From positions 39,252,475 to 39,316,474 of the forward strand of contig OX155980.1 of the NCBI GenBank assembly GCA_944548615.1: a stretch of DNA of 64,000 nt, written 5' to 3'. Position 1 is the stretch's first letter, and each line of letters starts with the position of its first letter. The translations under genes were made by a program, and so were the position numbers. Under the pieces are notes generated by a model. The model was not told the origin of the DNA and made no database searches. It worked only from the letters and a program-made list of their open reading frames with translations. The stretch is from Micropterix aruncella. Taxonomy: Eukaryota; Arthropoda; Insecta; Lepidoptera; Micropterigidae. Below, piece by piece: positions 20,649 through 32,415 of this stretch.

Positions 20649-21003
20649 GGGAAGTATTTTACAAATAAGGCTTACCTAAAAACCAGTGAACAACGAGTAC
20701 ACTAAACTGTCACAACACTATACTTTTAAAGTTTGTTTAAAAAACTGTACACATAAAACATTTAAACATTCACCATTCTAGTAATTAAAATGGTTGACAC
20801 TTACCAAAAAATAACATAACTTAATTCTAAATTGCTGCCGGCAACGAACATGCGCGCACTCGCCGCGCGGCATGTATTCACGGGGGACGTGAGGGGTAGG
20901 GTGCGCACACGTGGTAGGTATGTTCAAAGCGAAGTGATGGTTCCTTTAGGAGAAATAGTGGTAGGCCATATTGGCCAACTAGGCCATAATACCCAAAACT
21001 ACT

Positions 21004-21190
21004 CTGACGATGGATGAAACATGGATTCATCAAACATGTATGTATGTAAAGGAGACTACGTTGAAGAAATAAATAAAATTTTGCCAAAATTCAAGTTCTT
21101 TCATTGCCATTTGGGAAACTTACCGAACAGCGTAGTAAAACAGGCAGTTGAAACAGCTAAAAACCCAAAAAGATGAGTGATAAAATCTAG
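21004..21190 (+). pseudogene. mariner transposase relic, internally deleted 3' part
   Basis: Reads MDETWIHQ and then jumps to GDYVEE near the C-terminus, followed by the 3' inverted terminus GGGAAACTTACCGAACAGCG. So most of the catalytic domain is deleted. The ~55 bases after the terminus are nearly identical to those after the mariner copy at 59470-60204. Confidence 0.7.
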
Positions 21191-21202
21191 TCAAACGACC
21201 GT

Positions 21203-21535
21203 GTGCACAATATTTTGCATGATCATTTGCATATAAGAAAGTTTTTGGCCCGATGGGTATCGCGATTTCTCCCACTGGATCAAAAGAGAATCGTGTCATT
21301 GCTTCGGAGCGCGGCTTGGAGATGTAGGTACAAGCGCAATCCAACTGAATTTGTGTACCAATTAGTAACGATTAACGATGCATGAAACATGGATTCATCA
21401 CTATACAACGGAATCCAGTCAATAAGCTTCAGAGTGGGTAATCGAGTAAAAGCCGTCCAAAACGACCAAAGACACAACAATCGGCAGGAAAGGTTTTGGC
21501 CATTGTATTTTGGGAATTTGTAAAGAAAATTAGAG
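21203..21535 (+). pseudogene. mariner transposase relic, middle part
   Basis: Encodes ILHDHLHIRKFLARWVSRFL with DQKRIVSL, a 'PTEFVYQLVTIND' segment and, after a frameshift, the DETW/MDSS region, then RVGNRVKAVQNDQR. This is the region around the first Asp of the mariner catalytic domain. It is interrupted and abuts Copia sequence near 21535. Confidence 0.75.
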
Positions 21536-23854
21536 AGATATAGTTACACCCAGCTTCGGAGAACAGCGACCGAACAGCGGAGAACTCCGGAATCAGAATT
21601 AAAAAATAAGCCGAAAGTAACATGTTACAATTGCTTGAAAAGGGGTGAATGCCGTGTACCAAAAAAGGAAAGGAGTCGTCCAAGGCAAGGAGAAAGCAAT
21701 GGTAGTTAAGAGCAACAGGGAAACGTTACTGCGTACAGCACTGAAGAAAATGATATCTAGAAGCTGATTAACAGTGACGACAAGTGGATCATGGACAGTG
21801 GAGCATCAGCTCGTATGACGTACAGGAAAGACTTCTTTTCAACTTTCAAAGACCTGAATGACAACACAACGGTGCGACTCGGAAACAACGACCAGTTGAA
21901 GATTGAAGGAAAGGGCATTGTGAAAAAACTCATTAACAAAAAGTGGTACGATTCTATCGTAACAAACGTATTGTATGCTCCGGGATTAAGGAAGAATCTA
22001 TTCGCTGAAGGAGTTGTAACAAAAAAAGGGATGAAAACTATGAAAGAAGAAAACATCGCCAGCATATACGAGAACAACAAGTTATTAGCCAGTGCAGTTC
22101 GTGAAGAGATCGATTGTTCGTGCACCTTTATTGATTGTTATTTCGCACAGTGATTAACCACGAGGCCAACATTGTGGAGAGTCTACAAAAACTACATGAC
22201 CGCCTTGGACATATCAATTTGAAAACAATAAAGGAAATGATCGCCAAAAATCTATGATACATGCTATACAGTTGCCTGCCTATTTATGGGCAAAGCAGTA
22301 AACATTAGTGTTTATGTTTTGAACCGGGCACCATCAAGCGGTACTCCAAGAGCGACTCCGTATGAGATTTGGACGGGCAAGAAGCCAGCACTTGCACATG
22401 TCAGAACGTTTGGATCCGAAGCCTTCGTACGCGTGCCAAAAGAATTACGAAGAAAACTTTCCTCAAAAAAAGAGAAGATGATAATGGTTGGATATGATGG
22501 TAATTCCACAAACTATGATCTATTCGATCGGGAAACCAAGAAAATAACTATCTCAAGGAACGTGGAGTTCAACGAGAAATTGACTGTTAAACTCCTGAAA
22601 ATGAATCTATATTGTTGGGAGCCTACAAACTTAGCAGCAGAGGGAATCTCAAGATACCAAAGCGGTACGAAGTAAATGCAACAGAATTGTATGTACCGGA
22701 GACCTACGAAGAAGCTATGGAGAATTTAAATGCGCACTACTGGAAATCAACAATTGTAGAAGAAATGGATGCACTGAGTAAGAATGAAACCTGGAAAGAA
22801 GTCATTCTATTAACAGACAAGAAAGCTATAGACTCAAAATGGGTATTTAGGCTAAAACGCACACCAGAAGGAACAACTCGCTTCAAAGCATGGCTATGTG
22901 CCCTAAGACATTGATTACAATAAGACATTCTCTCCGAGAACAATGTATGATTCTATCAGAGGGCTACTGGCAATAGCCGCACAATGCGACTATGAAATCA
23001 TGCAATTCGATGTGAAGACAGCATTCTGTCATGGATTACTAGACGAAGAAATCTATATGACTTCAGCCAGCGGAACTTCCGTTAAACCAAACCATGTATT
23101 CAAACTGAAGAAATCCATATATGGACTAAAGCAAGAACCTGCTGAAATAAGAAATTTAAGGTTTGCGCAAAGTGAAGCAGAACAGTGTGTATAAAGTGGC
23201 ATATTCAATGGATTCAAAGAGTTACTGGCACTGTACGTTGACGGCGGACTGCTGATGACAGAGGATAAAGACACAATGCAGTATGTACTGAAATATTTGG
23301 AATCGAAATTCGAAATCACTATCTGTGAGCCGAATGTTTTTGTCTGCCTACAGATCAGACGAGACTGAAAAAAACTGAAGATATTTCTACATCAAAAAGA
23401 CTACATTGATGGAATTATAAGTAAATTCAACCTCGAAGATGCTAAAACGAACAGCGTTCCAGCAGACCCACAAAGACGCTTACAATCGTGCAACGCGGAG
23501 GACATCGAAGAAAGTGTACCTTATCATTTAGCAGTAGGTTCACTAATGTTTGCTGCGATAGTTAGCAGACCAGATATCGCATATGCTGTGGGATTTGTCA
23601 GTCGATTCCTATCAAAGCATAACAACACACATTGGAATACGTTAAAAGAATAATCCGATACCTAAAAGAGACAAAAGAATATGGATTGGAAACAACGCTC
23701 AGACGCTCATCGGATATTCAGATTCCGATTAGGCTAGAGATCTAGATACCAGACGTTCAATGTCAGGATATGTATTTATGATGAATGGTGGACCAGTTAC
23801 GGAGCAGTCAACGTCAACATTCTGTTGCAGTTTCGACGACTGAGGCTGAGTCAA
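21536..23854 (+). pseudogene. Copia-type retrotransposon polyprotein, degenerate, 5' part
   Basis: In order: a damaged gag zinc knuckle (TCYNCLKRGECR, about 21625), a protease core WIMDSGASARMT (21790), the gag-pre-integrase motif LHDRLGHINLKTIKEM (22190), the integrase C-terminal block RAPSSGTPRATPYEIWTGKK (22330-22390), then RT: WKEV, DSKWVFRLKR, QFDVKTAFCHGLLDEEIYM (motif A), a KKSIYGLKQ block, LYVDGGLL (normally YVDD; the second Asp is changed), then RNase H LDTRRSMSGYVFM. Deletions, stops and frameshifts split it, and most of the integrase core is missing. No LTRs are recognised. The element continues at 26711. Confidence 0.88.
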
Positions 23855-24681
23855 GGAGCAGCTAACCAGTGGAGAGAGCGTATGCGTACTTTTGTTCCAA
23901 ACCTAACTCACCGATTTTTACGGCGGGGGCAGGGGGCAGCGACCACCCTCGTTGGCTGATGCTATGATGACGCAATGCGGCCTGATTGATTTAGCGGGGT
24001 AAAAAAATATCAATATTGATAAAAAATTGTTTCAAATAAAACTAAATTCGAGTAAGAGTTGGTTTACATGAATTGAAAATACATAAAAATAGAACACATT
24101 ATTTATCTAGCTAAAATATTCATTTTTATTTGTTTTATATATAAATAACAACAGAATGACAATGTTTAAAGTTTTATATATAAAGTGTTTGTGTGCGTGT
24201 TTTCTCGTGAATTTGTGTGTTTATGTATGTGAGAGAAATAAGGTAAATCCTATTAGGTTGCTGCTTTTCCTAAGAAACTGAACAACTTGTGTTCTATAAA
24301 GTTTTCAAAACGATTTTAATAATTTGTATGTGAAAACATATTTTGGGTGTATCAAAAAGGGATATAACAAAAGTTTTTCCACTTAATGGGGGAGAACGTA
24401 TTACCCGAGAGGTTTGCGCTATTTATTACTTTAATATGCTGTAAATGCAAGTGTCGCAGAAACTTCGATAAGTATTGCATTATTGATTGATCGGTGTTTT
24501 AAGTATTTCCATAGGTTCCCCATGTGACGTAGTCGGTTGGTCTTCGGCGTTCGCTGTGTTTTCAGTTGATGGTGTCTGTAAGATTACACTTTTTAACATC
24601 TCCACTCTTAGGTGATTACATAACCATATTTTAATCATTATACCCACCAATATAGGTAAATATAAGGTAAGAATTGCTGAG

Positions 24682-24943
24682 TTAACCCCTCAGGCCCCGA
24701 TTGGCTGATATCGGCCACAACACGAGTCAGCGCCCCGTTTTAATTTTATTTTAATTTAATTTGTTTTATTTTATTATGTTTTATTATGTTAATGTTTTAT
24801 TTTAATTATGGGTACAGTGGTTTGGCAGTAATTAATGTTTTGGTGAGACAGTGTCATAATTCAATTTTTTTACTAATTTTTACTAATATTTTTTGGGACA
24901 TCAACTTGTCAATCGGCTGAGGGGTCGAGGCCTGAAGGGTTAA
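24682..24943. mobile_element. TTAA-flanked MITE, piggyBac-like, copy 1
   Basis: TTAA at both ends (24682-24685, 24940-24943). Termini CCCCTCAGGCCCCGATTGG and the inverse of CCCTTCAGGCCTCGACCCC form imperfect inverted repeats with GC-rich subtermini (GATATCGGCC on one side, CAATCGGCTGAGGGG on the other). The interior is low-complexity TTTTATT/AATT. Copies 2 and 3 lie at 54300 and 54686 in the opposite orientation. The TTAA target and CCCT-type ends are piggyBac features. Confidence 0.8.
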
Positions 24944-25171
24944 ACAAACGGTTTCGATTATTCTTCAATTTTTAAAACAATCTGCGGTAAAATGTCTCGA
25001 ACATACGACACTTTGTTTCCCCGGAAAAAAAATGTCTCTGTGAGTGCAGTTAATCCATTTTTCTTTTGTAACAGCGTCATGTGTAAATCTGTATTTAAAT
25101 AAGTTAATAGTAAAAAAATATTCTTAAAAGCTTTCATTTAAATGCTCTAAAAGGAAGAAAATGATCGTTGA

Positions 25172-25745
25172 ACGGTTCCTTCGCACTCGGAATCCAACTC
25201 TGATGGCAGTAGCCATTTCATGGTGAAACCTAGAACCGCCTTTCATAATTAGATACGTATACAATATTTCGTATCTGTGCTGTTGACCGTTGAGGAGTTC
25301 CTTCGTTAGGAGCCAACCTTCAGTGCAGTAGTCATGTCATGGTGACACTTAAAATGAGTTATCATATATCAATGCGTATACAATATTTCATGTCTGTGCT
25401 GCTACCCCCCTTCGTAAGGAGTTCCCTATTTAGGACCCAACCCTGAGGAGTTTCCTCGTTTGGAACCAACCTTCAGTGCAGTAGCCATGTCATGATGACT
25501 CTTAGGATGGGTTATCATAATTAAATGCGTATACAACATTTCATGTGTGTGCTGCTAACTATAGAGTACTTCCCTATTCAGGGCCCAACCCTGAGTGCAG
25601 CAACCATATAATGGTAAAACTTAAACACGGCTATCATAATTGAATGCGTACACAAAATTTCATGTCTGTGCTGTTGACCGTTAAAGAATTCCTTTATCTG
25701 AAGCTGATCCTGGATGTCGATTCAGGATTTACCATAAAAATGCAT
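25172..25745. repeat. ~120-bp tandem repeat, about 4.5 copies, inside the nested transposon
   Basis: Copies start near 25172, 25287, 25410, 25559 and 25681. Each has a GAGTTCC(T/C)T...CCAACC block, GTGCAGTAGCCATGTCATGG, and a GCGTATACAATATTTCATGTC-like block with CTGTGCTG. Divergence between copies is visible by eye. No conserved reading frame across copies. Confidence 0.75.
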
Positions 25746-25956
25746 TGTTTTATATTAATATTTATTTCCATGACCATGCTATATCAATATTTTAAATATA
25801 GTTATAAGTTTAATTTGAATTCGCTTATCTATTTTATATTTTATCATATTTTGTATTTTTCATTTCAATATTGTGCACATAAATAAATCTTTGCCATACA
25901 TAGAGTTTTCCTTGATTCTGCAACTAATACGATTGTAAATTTATGTTTTTGAATGA

Positions 25957-25985
25957 ATAAAATTATTATTATTATTATTATTATT
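25957..25985. repeat. (ATT)n microsatellite
   Basis: About nine ATT units after AATAAA, possibly the tail of a small retroelement. Confidence 0.85.
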
Positions 25986-26710
25986 GTCATCGTAACTAAA
26001 CCAACATGTAAGAGTTCAACTCTGTAGGATAAGAGGAAGTGGATCTAATTCAACTTGCATGATTTGACCTAAATAAACACACTTCAGATATACTAACATA
26101 CTTACATACATACAAACATTGCAAGTTGAATAAAATACTTTACCAAAAAACCATAATGTCAATAGAATAAACTTTTTTACCCACATCGTATATTATTTAC
26201 CTACGTAAACTTATATATGCTCCTATAGTATCAAAAACCTGCAGGTATAGAAAACTACGTTTTGCTTGTTAACGAATTTATCGATAAAAATTGAGAGTTT
26301 TAAGTTTCAATACAGCACTATCGTGCAAAATATTGAGATGGTTGCACATGATTACTACTGTGACGAAGAGACGGAAGAAAGACATCGACGAGTGGTTACC
26401 AGCGATTTAAAATCAGGAATATTTTTTCCGATCATTTTTAATTTTAAAAATATAGCTGAAAAAATATAGCCGAAAAGGATATTCCGTTCTTAGAGTAACT
26501 TGAGGTTGAGGTACTCTTCCCACACCACTTAATTGAACAACTAGGCATTGCCGTTTAGCTACTTTTTGCCAAATGAAATAAAATCACTGTCGTGCATCGG
26601 CAAGAACCACATTACTCAGACTGATACGAATTCGACCAAAAGACGCTTCGAATAGCGTATGTTTGGTGAGCGATGTCCCCCGTATACGCTCTCCACTGGT
26701 TAGCTGCTCC

Positions 26711-27012
26711 GTGGGCTGATATGGCAGCGGCGCTAGCAGCAAAGGAGGATCAGACGCATGTTAGAGGACATCTTTGAACCTGTTACTGATCCATTACTAC
26801 TACAAATCGACAACCAAAGTGCCATTGGTTTGGTGAAAAACCCAGAATTCCATAAACGATCCAAGCATATTGACATTATGTATCACTTCATACGTGAGAA
26901 GTGCGAAGAACTACGTGCCGACGGAACGACAACTCGCCGACATCATGACGAAATCTCTACCTAAGCAACGTTTTCAACAGCTGTGCAGAGAAATGAACAT
27001 TGTGAAAGTGTA
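26711..27012 (+). pseudogene. Copia polyprotein, 3' end (RNase H) after the nested insertion
   Basis: Resumes the Copia RNase H: a 'ADMAAALAAKED' start, then LEDIFEPVTDPLLLQIDNQS with AIGLVKNPEFHKRSKHIDIMYHF and IREKCEE, and after a frameshift the ADIMTKSLPKQRF end with CREMNIVKV-stop at 27012. These are the standard last motifs of a Copia polyprotein. The only sequence between this and 23854 is the nested transposon. Confidence 0.88.
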
Positions 27013-27189
27013 ACCACACTGGAATATAAGAAAATGTGTAAAATTTAGGTTATGTTCATGTTTGTTTACATTTTGTACAACTGTCAGTTTGACGTTTGAC
27101 ATTTAATGTTAATGTTGCAAACGTTAAAAATATTTCCTTACTTTAGGGAAAAGTCAAGACGATTTAATATGTATTCATTGGGGGGCGCG

Positions 27190-27540
27190 AGTTTTGCATG
27201 CGGCAATTTTGCACAAATGTCACTTTTGACAGTTCCAAATTTGTTGAGGGTAGATTTGCAGGAGGCAACCTTGCAGGCGGCAACCTTGCAGGCGGCAACC
27301 TTCAGTACAGTTTTTAAGTTTTTCTGTTAGGTTAGGTTAGGTTAGGTTTTTCTTTCCCTAAAATCGAAGTGACATTAATTACCGGCATCCTTGTAGTGGA
27401 TGACTTTTATACATCAAACTAAACATTTAAAAAAATGTTTTAAGTTTTTCTGTTAGGTTAGGTTAGGTCATTTTGACATTTGCAAAACTGCCTTCTGCAA
27501 GATTGCCTTCTGCAAATTTGCCTTCTACAAGTTTGATGGG
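27190..27540. mobile_element. MITE-like repeat with TTAGG runs and GCAGGCGGCAACC blocks
   Basis: The left part has TTGCAGG(A/C)GGCAACC three times; the right part has the inverse-type TGCCTTCTGCAA three times. Near both ends lies a TTTTGCA-AAATGTCA arm in opposite orientation. Between them are TTTAAGTTTTTCTGTTAGG twice. I recognise the look from insect introns but cannot name the family. Confidence 0.5.
27327..27346. repeat. Interstitial (TTAGG)4
   Basis: Four exact units of the insect telomere repeat; three more at 27453-27467. Both follow the same TTTAAGTTTTTCTG leader, so they belong to the repeat family rather than to a telomere. Confidence 0.9.
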
Positions 27541-27894
27541 ACCCTATTCATTCAGTGGAGATGTTAAAAAGTAGATTTTTTACTTTATAGTATTTAATAA
27601 AGTGGCAACATTAGTAAAACAGTTGGCGCGAATGCAAACTGTCAATGTAATATGCAATATATATGCAATGCAATGTAATAATGCAAACTGTCATCTGCAC
27701 GGTCGCTGCAGAAATTCGTTTTCTTCTTTGTTTTGCCCCCTACGTAAATCCAACAAGAACCCTTAATACATATTAGGTATACCAATCGTAAACGGTTGTC
27801 TTCGACGGAGCAGAAACCATCAAAGTTTTCCGGAAGTCATCGACGATTTCTTGCGGATTTCTGTTTTTTTCAGGTTTTAAAATTATCAGAGGTT

Positions 27895-28068
27895 ACAACT
27901 CGAATTATTTCGATGGCTGTAACTCGTAAGCTATTCGATGAAATATCATGACATTTTGGCAGTAGAGGTTTGAAAGGTTGGTACGTGACAGCCAGACTAG
28001 TTTTTGTACATACAAAGTGCCACATGGCACTTGTGTCTGATTCCGAAAACTTACCGAACAGCGTAATA
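27895..28068 (-). mobile_element. mariner terminal fragment
   Basis: Reverse complement of the 5' part of the mariner copy at 59470: the terminus TTACCGAACAGCG at 28051-28063, then matching blocks for GTGCCACAT, ACTAGTTTTTGTACAT and GTACGTGACAG, ending near the 'GCTATTCGA' segment. No transposase coding is left. Confidence 0.65.
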
Positions 28069-28069
28069 T

Positions 28070-29030
28070 GTGTCATCTCTGCGATTTTTTTGTACTAATT
28101 CCATACCCGGTAATCTTCATACAAAAAATCAACCATTAGCAGAAAATCTTTGCAGTTGCAAGCTTTTTATGGCCGCGCTTATCACTAATCACGATCACTG
28201 ATCATGATTTCAACCAGGTATTTTCACAAATAACATTAAAAATATATATATTATTAACCTAATTTTCTTGATGATCTTCTTAATAAATTAATGAAGATTC
28301 AATTTAAACATAATTGTGTGTCTGTGCTAGAGCATAGACAGAGCGATAGATCGCTCTATGTTCTATGGCTCCCCTTCATTATACAAATAAGGGCCGATCA
28401 AAAGTACAAACACCGACATTTTAATAGCGATTTTATTTAGGTAAACATAATTATTTTTTTTATACTGTTTTGGTTGATAAATAATGTTAGCATTAGTATC
28501 ATTAGGTACTTATTAAATTCAAATTCCCAGAACGAAAAAGAAAAATGTCAAAAATGCAATTGGTTACATAATAAATATCCTATAGGTAATAAATTTTACT
28601 CGAGAAAAAACCGGTCAAGAGCGTTCCATTGTTTGGCCGTTGCTATTGAAATATACTCTTGGGTAAGTAAGTATATATAAGTATAGAAGAAGATATTCGA
28701 TTAATATTTAAAAAAATACAAAATATTAAAGACCGCGAAAAGTATTCCGCTTTATCAATGCTTTTGGAAGCCGATCATTTTCACAAGCGAAAATAGTTTT
28801 TTTATGACAAAATACTGATAAATTTGGAAAGCCACGACTCTCTGGAGATGGAGCTGACCAGGCGCCCAGAAGTCGCTAGGAATGACATTGTACGTACTAT
28901 GAAAGTCGTTAAAAGTGATTAGTGTTAGTTTATAATAAGAATACACATATTTTTTTAAATCCTATTGCAATATTTCTTAGGTATCAACCTACCTAACCTC
29001 ATGAAGGAAAACTAAGTAACGCTAGGAAAA
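28070..29030. other. AT-rich stretch, nothing certain
   Basis: No gene recognised. A partly palindromic CATAGA..AGAGCGATAGATCGCTCT..TCTATG occurs near 28333-28369. Confidence 0.45.
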
Positions 29031-29033
29031 TAA

Positions 29034-32000
29034 TATACGGTGTTATTACTGCACGGGCATTTTTTGTGGGTGACCCAGTACAACGAAGTAAGCAACTTTA
29101 ATTATTTTTTAAGCTATTGCATAGCTTTTATCGCGGGCCTAGTAGGCCAGCGCGGCGACCGAATGAAGAAATTTGTTAACGAAAATTAATGATTTTAAAC
29201 TGATAATTACGTCTAAACGAGTACTGCTTACGATTTGAAAAAAATATATGTTAAATAAGAACATTTTCCTAATATTCTTAGCTTTGAAGATTTTAGATTT
29301 TGTTTATATTACATAGTGTAATTAATTTGTGAAATTAGGTCTAACCGAACACAAAAACGATTACTACGCAAATACTATCTGGTGTATTATTATAAAACCT
29401 GCACCATTTTAAAGACAATTTAATTATCTATATTTCTATCTACGTTTTTTTTCGAATAATCCGTTTTTTTGCTTTATCGAATAAAAAATTCGTGCGCGGC
29501 GCTCTATTGGAAGACGTTTAAATTATTCCGAATCATTTGCTACCGCAGCCGCAAATGATTCGGAATAATTTCAACGTTTTCCGAGAGAGCGCAGTTATCT
29601 GATATCAGAAAAAATAAAAAAAATACGTGTGGCACTCGGGGACTGCCGCGGTAAAGCTATTGCATAGCATTTTTAACAACTTATGCAATCATAATTATTT
29701 ATTTATTTTATTTTTTCTGATATCAGATAACTGCGCTCTATCGGAAAACGTTGAAATTATTCCGAATCATTTCCGGCTGCGGTAGCAAATGATTCGGAAT
29801 AATTTAAACATCTTCCGATAGAGCGCCGCGCACGAATGTTTATTCGATAAAGCAAAAAAAAACGGATTATTCGAAAAAAATCGTAGATAAAAAGATAGAT
29901 AATTACATTATCTTTAAAATGGTGCAGGTTTCATAATAATACACCAGATAGTATTTGCGTAGTAGTCGTTTTTGTGTTCGGTTAGACCTAATTTCACAAA
30001 TTAATTACACTATGTAATATAAACAAAATCTAAAATATTCAAAGCTAAGAATATTAGGAAAATGTTTTTGTTTAACATATATTTCTTTCGAATCGTAAGC
30101 AGTACTCGTTTAGACGTAATTATCAGTTTAAAATCATTAATTTTCGTTAAGAAATTTCTTCATTCGGTCGCCGCGCTGGCTAGGCCCGCGATAAAAGCTA
30201 TGCAATAGCTTAATAAATAAATAATTATAATTGCATAAGTTGTTAAAAATGCTATGCAATAGCTTTACCGCGGCAGTCCCCGAGTGCCACACGTATTTTT
30301 TAAAAAAAAAAAAATAGGTGGGGCACTCGGGGACTGCCGCGGTAAAGCTATTGCATAGCATTTTTAACAACTTGTGCAATTATAATTATTTATTAAGCTA
30401 TTGCATAGCTTTTATCGCGGGCCTAGGCCAGCGCGGCGACCGAATGAAGAAATTTCTTAACGAAAATTAATGATTTTAAACTGATAATTACGTCTAAACG
30501 AGTACTGCTTACGATTCGAAAAAAATATATGTTAAACAAGAACATTTTCCTCATATTCTTAGCTTTGAATATATAAGATTTTGTTTATATTACATAGTGT
30601 AATTATTTGTGAAATTAGTTCTAAGCGAACACAAAAACGACTACTACGCAAATACTATCAGGCGTAATATTATGAAACCTGCACCATTTTAAAGATAATT
30701 TAATTATCTATCTTTTTATCTACGATTTTTTTCGAATAATCCGTTTTTTTTGCTTTATCGAATAAAAAATTCGTGCGCGGCGCTCTATCGGAAGACGTTT
30801 AAATTATTCCGAATCGTTTGCTTCCGAAGCCGCAAATGATTCAGAATAATTTCAACGTTTCCGATAGAGCGCACTTATTTGATATCAGAAAAAAATAAAA
30901 TAAATAAATAATTATAATTGCATAAGTTGTTAAAAAATTCTATGCAATAGCTTTACCGCGGCAGTCCCCGAGTGCCACACGTATTTTTTATTTTATTTTT
31001 TCTGATAACTGCGCTCGATCGAAAAACGTTGAAATTATTCCGAATCATTTGCGACTGCGGAAGCAAATGATTCGGAATAATTTAAACGTCTTCCGATAGA
31101 TCGCCGCGCATGAATTTTATTCGATAAAGCAAAAAAAACGGATATTAATTATTCTTTGACTATTCGAAAAAAATCGTAGATAAAAAGATAGATAATTAAA
31201 TTATCTTTAAAATGGTGCAGGTTTCATAATAATACGCCAGATAGTATTTGCGTAGTAGTCGTTTTTGTGTTCGGTTAGACCTAATTTCACAAATTAATTA
31301 CACTATGTAATATAAACAAAATGTAAAACATTCAAAGTTAACAATATTAGGAAAATGTTCTTGTTTAACATATATTTTTTTCGAATCGTAAGCAGTACTC
31401 GTTTAGACGTAATTATCAGTTTAAAATCATTAATTTTCGTTAAGAAATTTGTTCATTCGGTCGCCGCGCTGGCCTAGGCCCGCGATAAAAGCTATGCAAT
31501 AGCTGAAAAACTATGAAATGAAAAATATATTTTTTTAAATTTCTTTTAAGCTATTGCATAGCTTTTATCGCGGGCCTTAGGGCCAGCACGGCGACCGAAT
31601 GAAGAAATTTCTTAACGAAAATTAATGATTTTAAACTGATAATTACTTCTAAACGAGTACTGCTTACGATTCGAAAGAAATATATGTTAAACAAGAACAT
31701 TTTCCTAATATTCTCAGCCTTGAATATTTTAGATTTTGTTTATATTACATAGTGTAATTAATTTGTGAAATTAGGTCTACCCGAACACAAAAACGACTAC
31801 TACGCAAATACTATCTGGCGTATTATTATGAAACCTTAACCATTTTAAAGATAATTTAATTATCTATCTTTTTATCTACGTTTTTTTTTCGAATAATCCG
31901 TTTTTTTGCTTTATCGAATAAAAAATTAGTGCCCGACGTTTAAATTATTCCGAATCATTTGCTTCCGCAGCCGCAAATGATTCGGAATAATTTCAATGTT

Positions 32001-32412
32001 TTCCGATAGAGCGCAGTTATCTGATATCAGAAAAAATAAAATAAATAAAATAAATAAATAATTATAATTGCATAAGTTGTTAAAAATGCTATGCAATAGC
32101 TTTACCGCGGCAGTCCCCGAGTGCCACACGTATTTTTTTATTTTATTTTTAAATAGTATGAAAAGCTGTGATCGCGATGCGCTATCTAGCGGTTAGTAAA
32201 ATGTCGCTGATATTGTTTATTTACAGCTTATTACCTACCGCTAGATGGCTCAGCGTGCTCAAACGCTTGTCAAGCCTTTATTTATTAGTCAACTTCTTCA
32301 AATTATTTTATTTTTTGTTTTTTTCTAAATATTTTTATCAAAAGTTGCTTACTACGTTGTATTGATTCGACCCACAGAAAAAAAAGTCCCGTGCAGTAAT
32401 ACCACCCCTATA
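29034..32412. mobile_element. Composite inverted-repeat element: five ~600-bp modules in alternating orientation
   Basis: The outer ends are inverted repeats over about 70 bases: GGTGTTATTACTGCACGGG from about 29040 and its inverse ending near 32407, with TATAC next to both. Inside, one module (CGCGGGCC...GACCGAATGAAG...ATTCGTGCGCGGCGC...hairpin...CTGATATCAG) occurs as + (29110-29610), - (29718-30205), + (30390-30895), - (31005-31505), + (31545-32030). Junctions carry AAGCTATTGCATAGC and GGGGACTGCCGCGG blocks, also in inverted pairs. Each module contains its own palindrome, GCGCTCTATCGG...ATTCCGAATCATTTGC and its inverse. No protein is encoded. Foldback or MITE multimer is the likely nature. 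Confidence 0.85.
29503..29592. repeat. Internal palindrome of the module (first copy)
   Basis: Arms of about 42 bases: GGCGCTCTATTGGAAGACG...ATTATTCCGAATCATTTGC pairs with GCAAATGATTCGGAAT...ACGTTTTCCGAGAGAGCGC around a TACCGCAGCC-type loop. The same palindrome recurs at about 29735-29825, 30780-30875, 31010-31105 and, shortened, 31935-32015. Confidence 0.85.
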
Positions 32413-32415
32413 CGT

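Larger units (their letters stand above)
23855..26710. mobile_element. 2.86-kb terminal-inverted-repeat transposon nested in Copia
   Basis: Ends GGAGCAGCTAACCAGTGGAG at 23855 and its inverse ending at 26710 pair over about 32 bases with a 2-base gap (AGAGAGCG versus AGAGCG). It sits precisely within the Copia RNase H coding region: Copia sequence stops at ...ACTGAGGCTGAG on the left and resumes at GGCTGATATGGCAGC on the right, with GGCTGA present on both sides as a likely target-site duplication. No transposase is recognised inside, so it looks non-autonomous; superfamily unknown (a duplication of about 8-9 bp would fit hAT or Mutator-like). Confidence 0.75.

Noticed and set aside
27327..27467. 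A true telomere end
   Set aside because: Only seven units, interrupted, within a dispersed repeat and flanked by single-copy-looking DNA.
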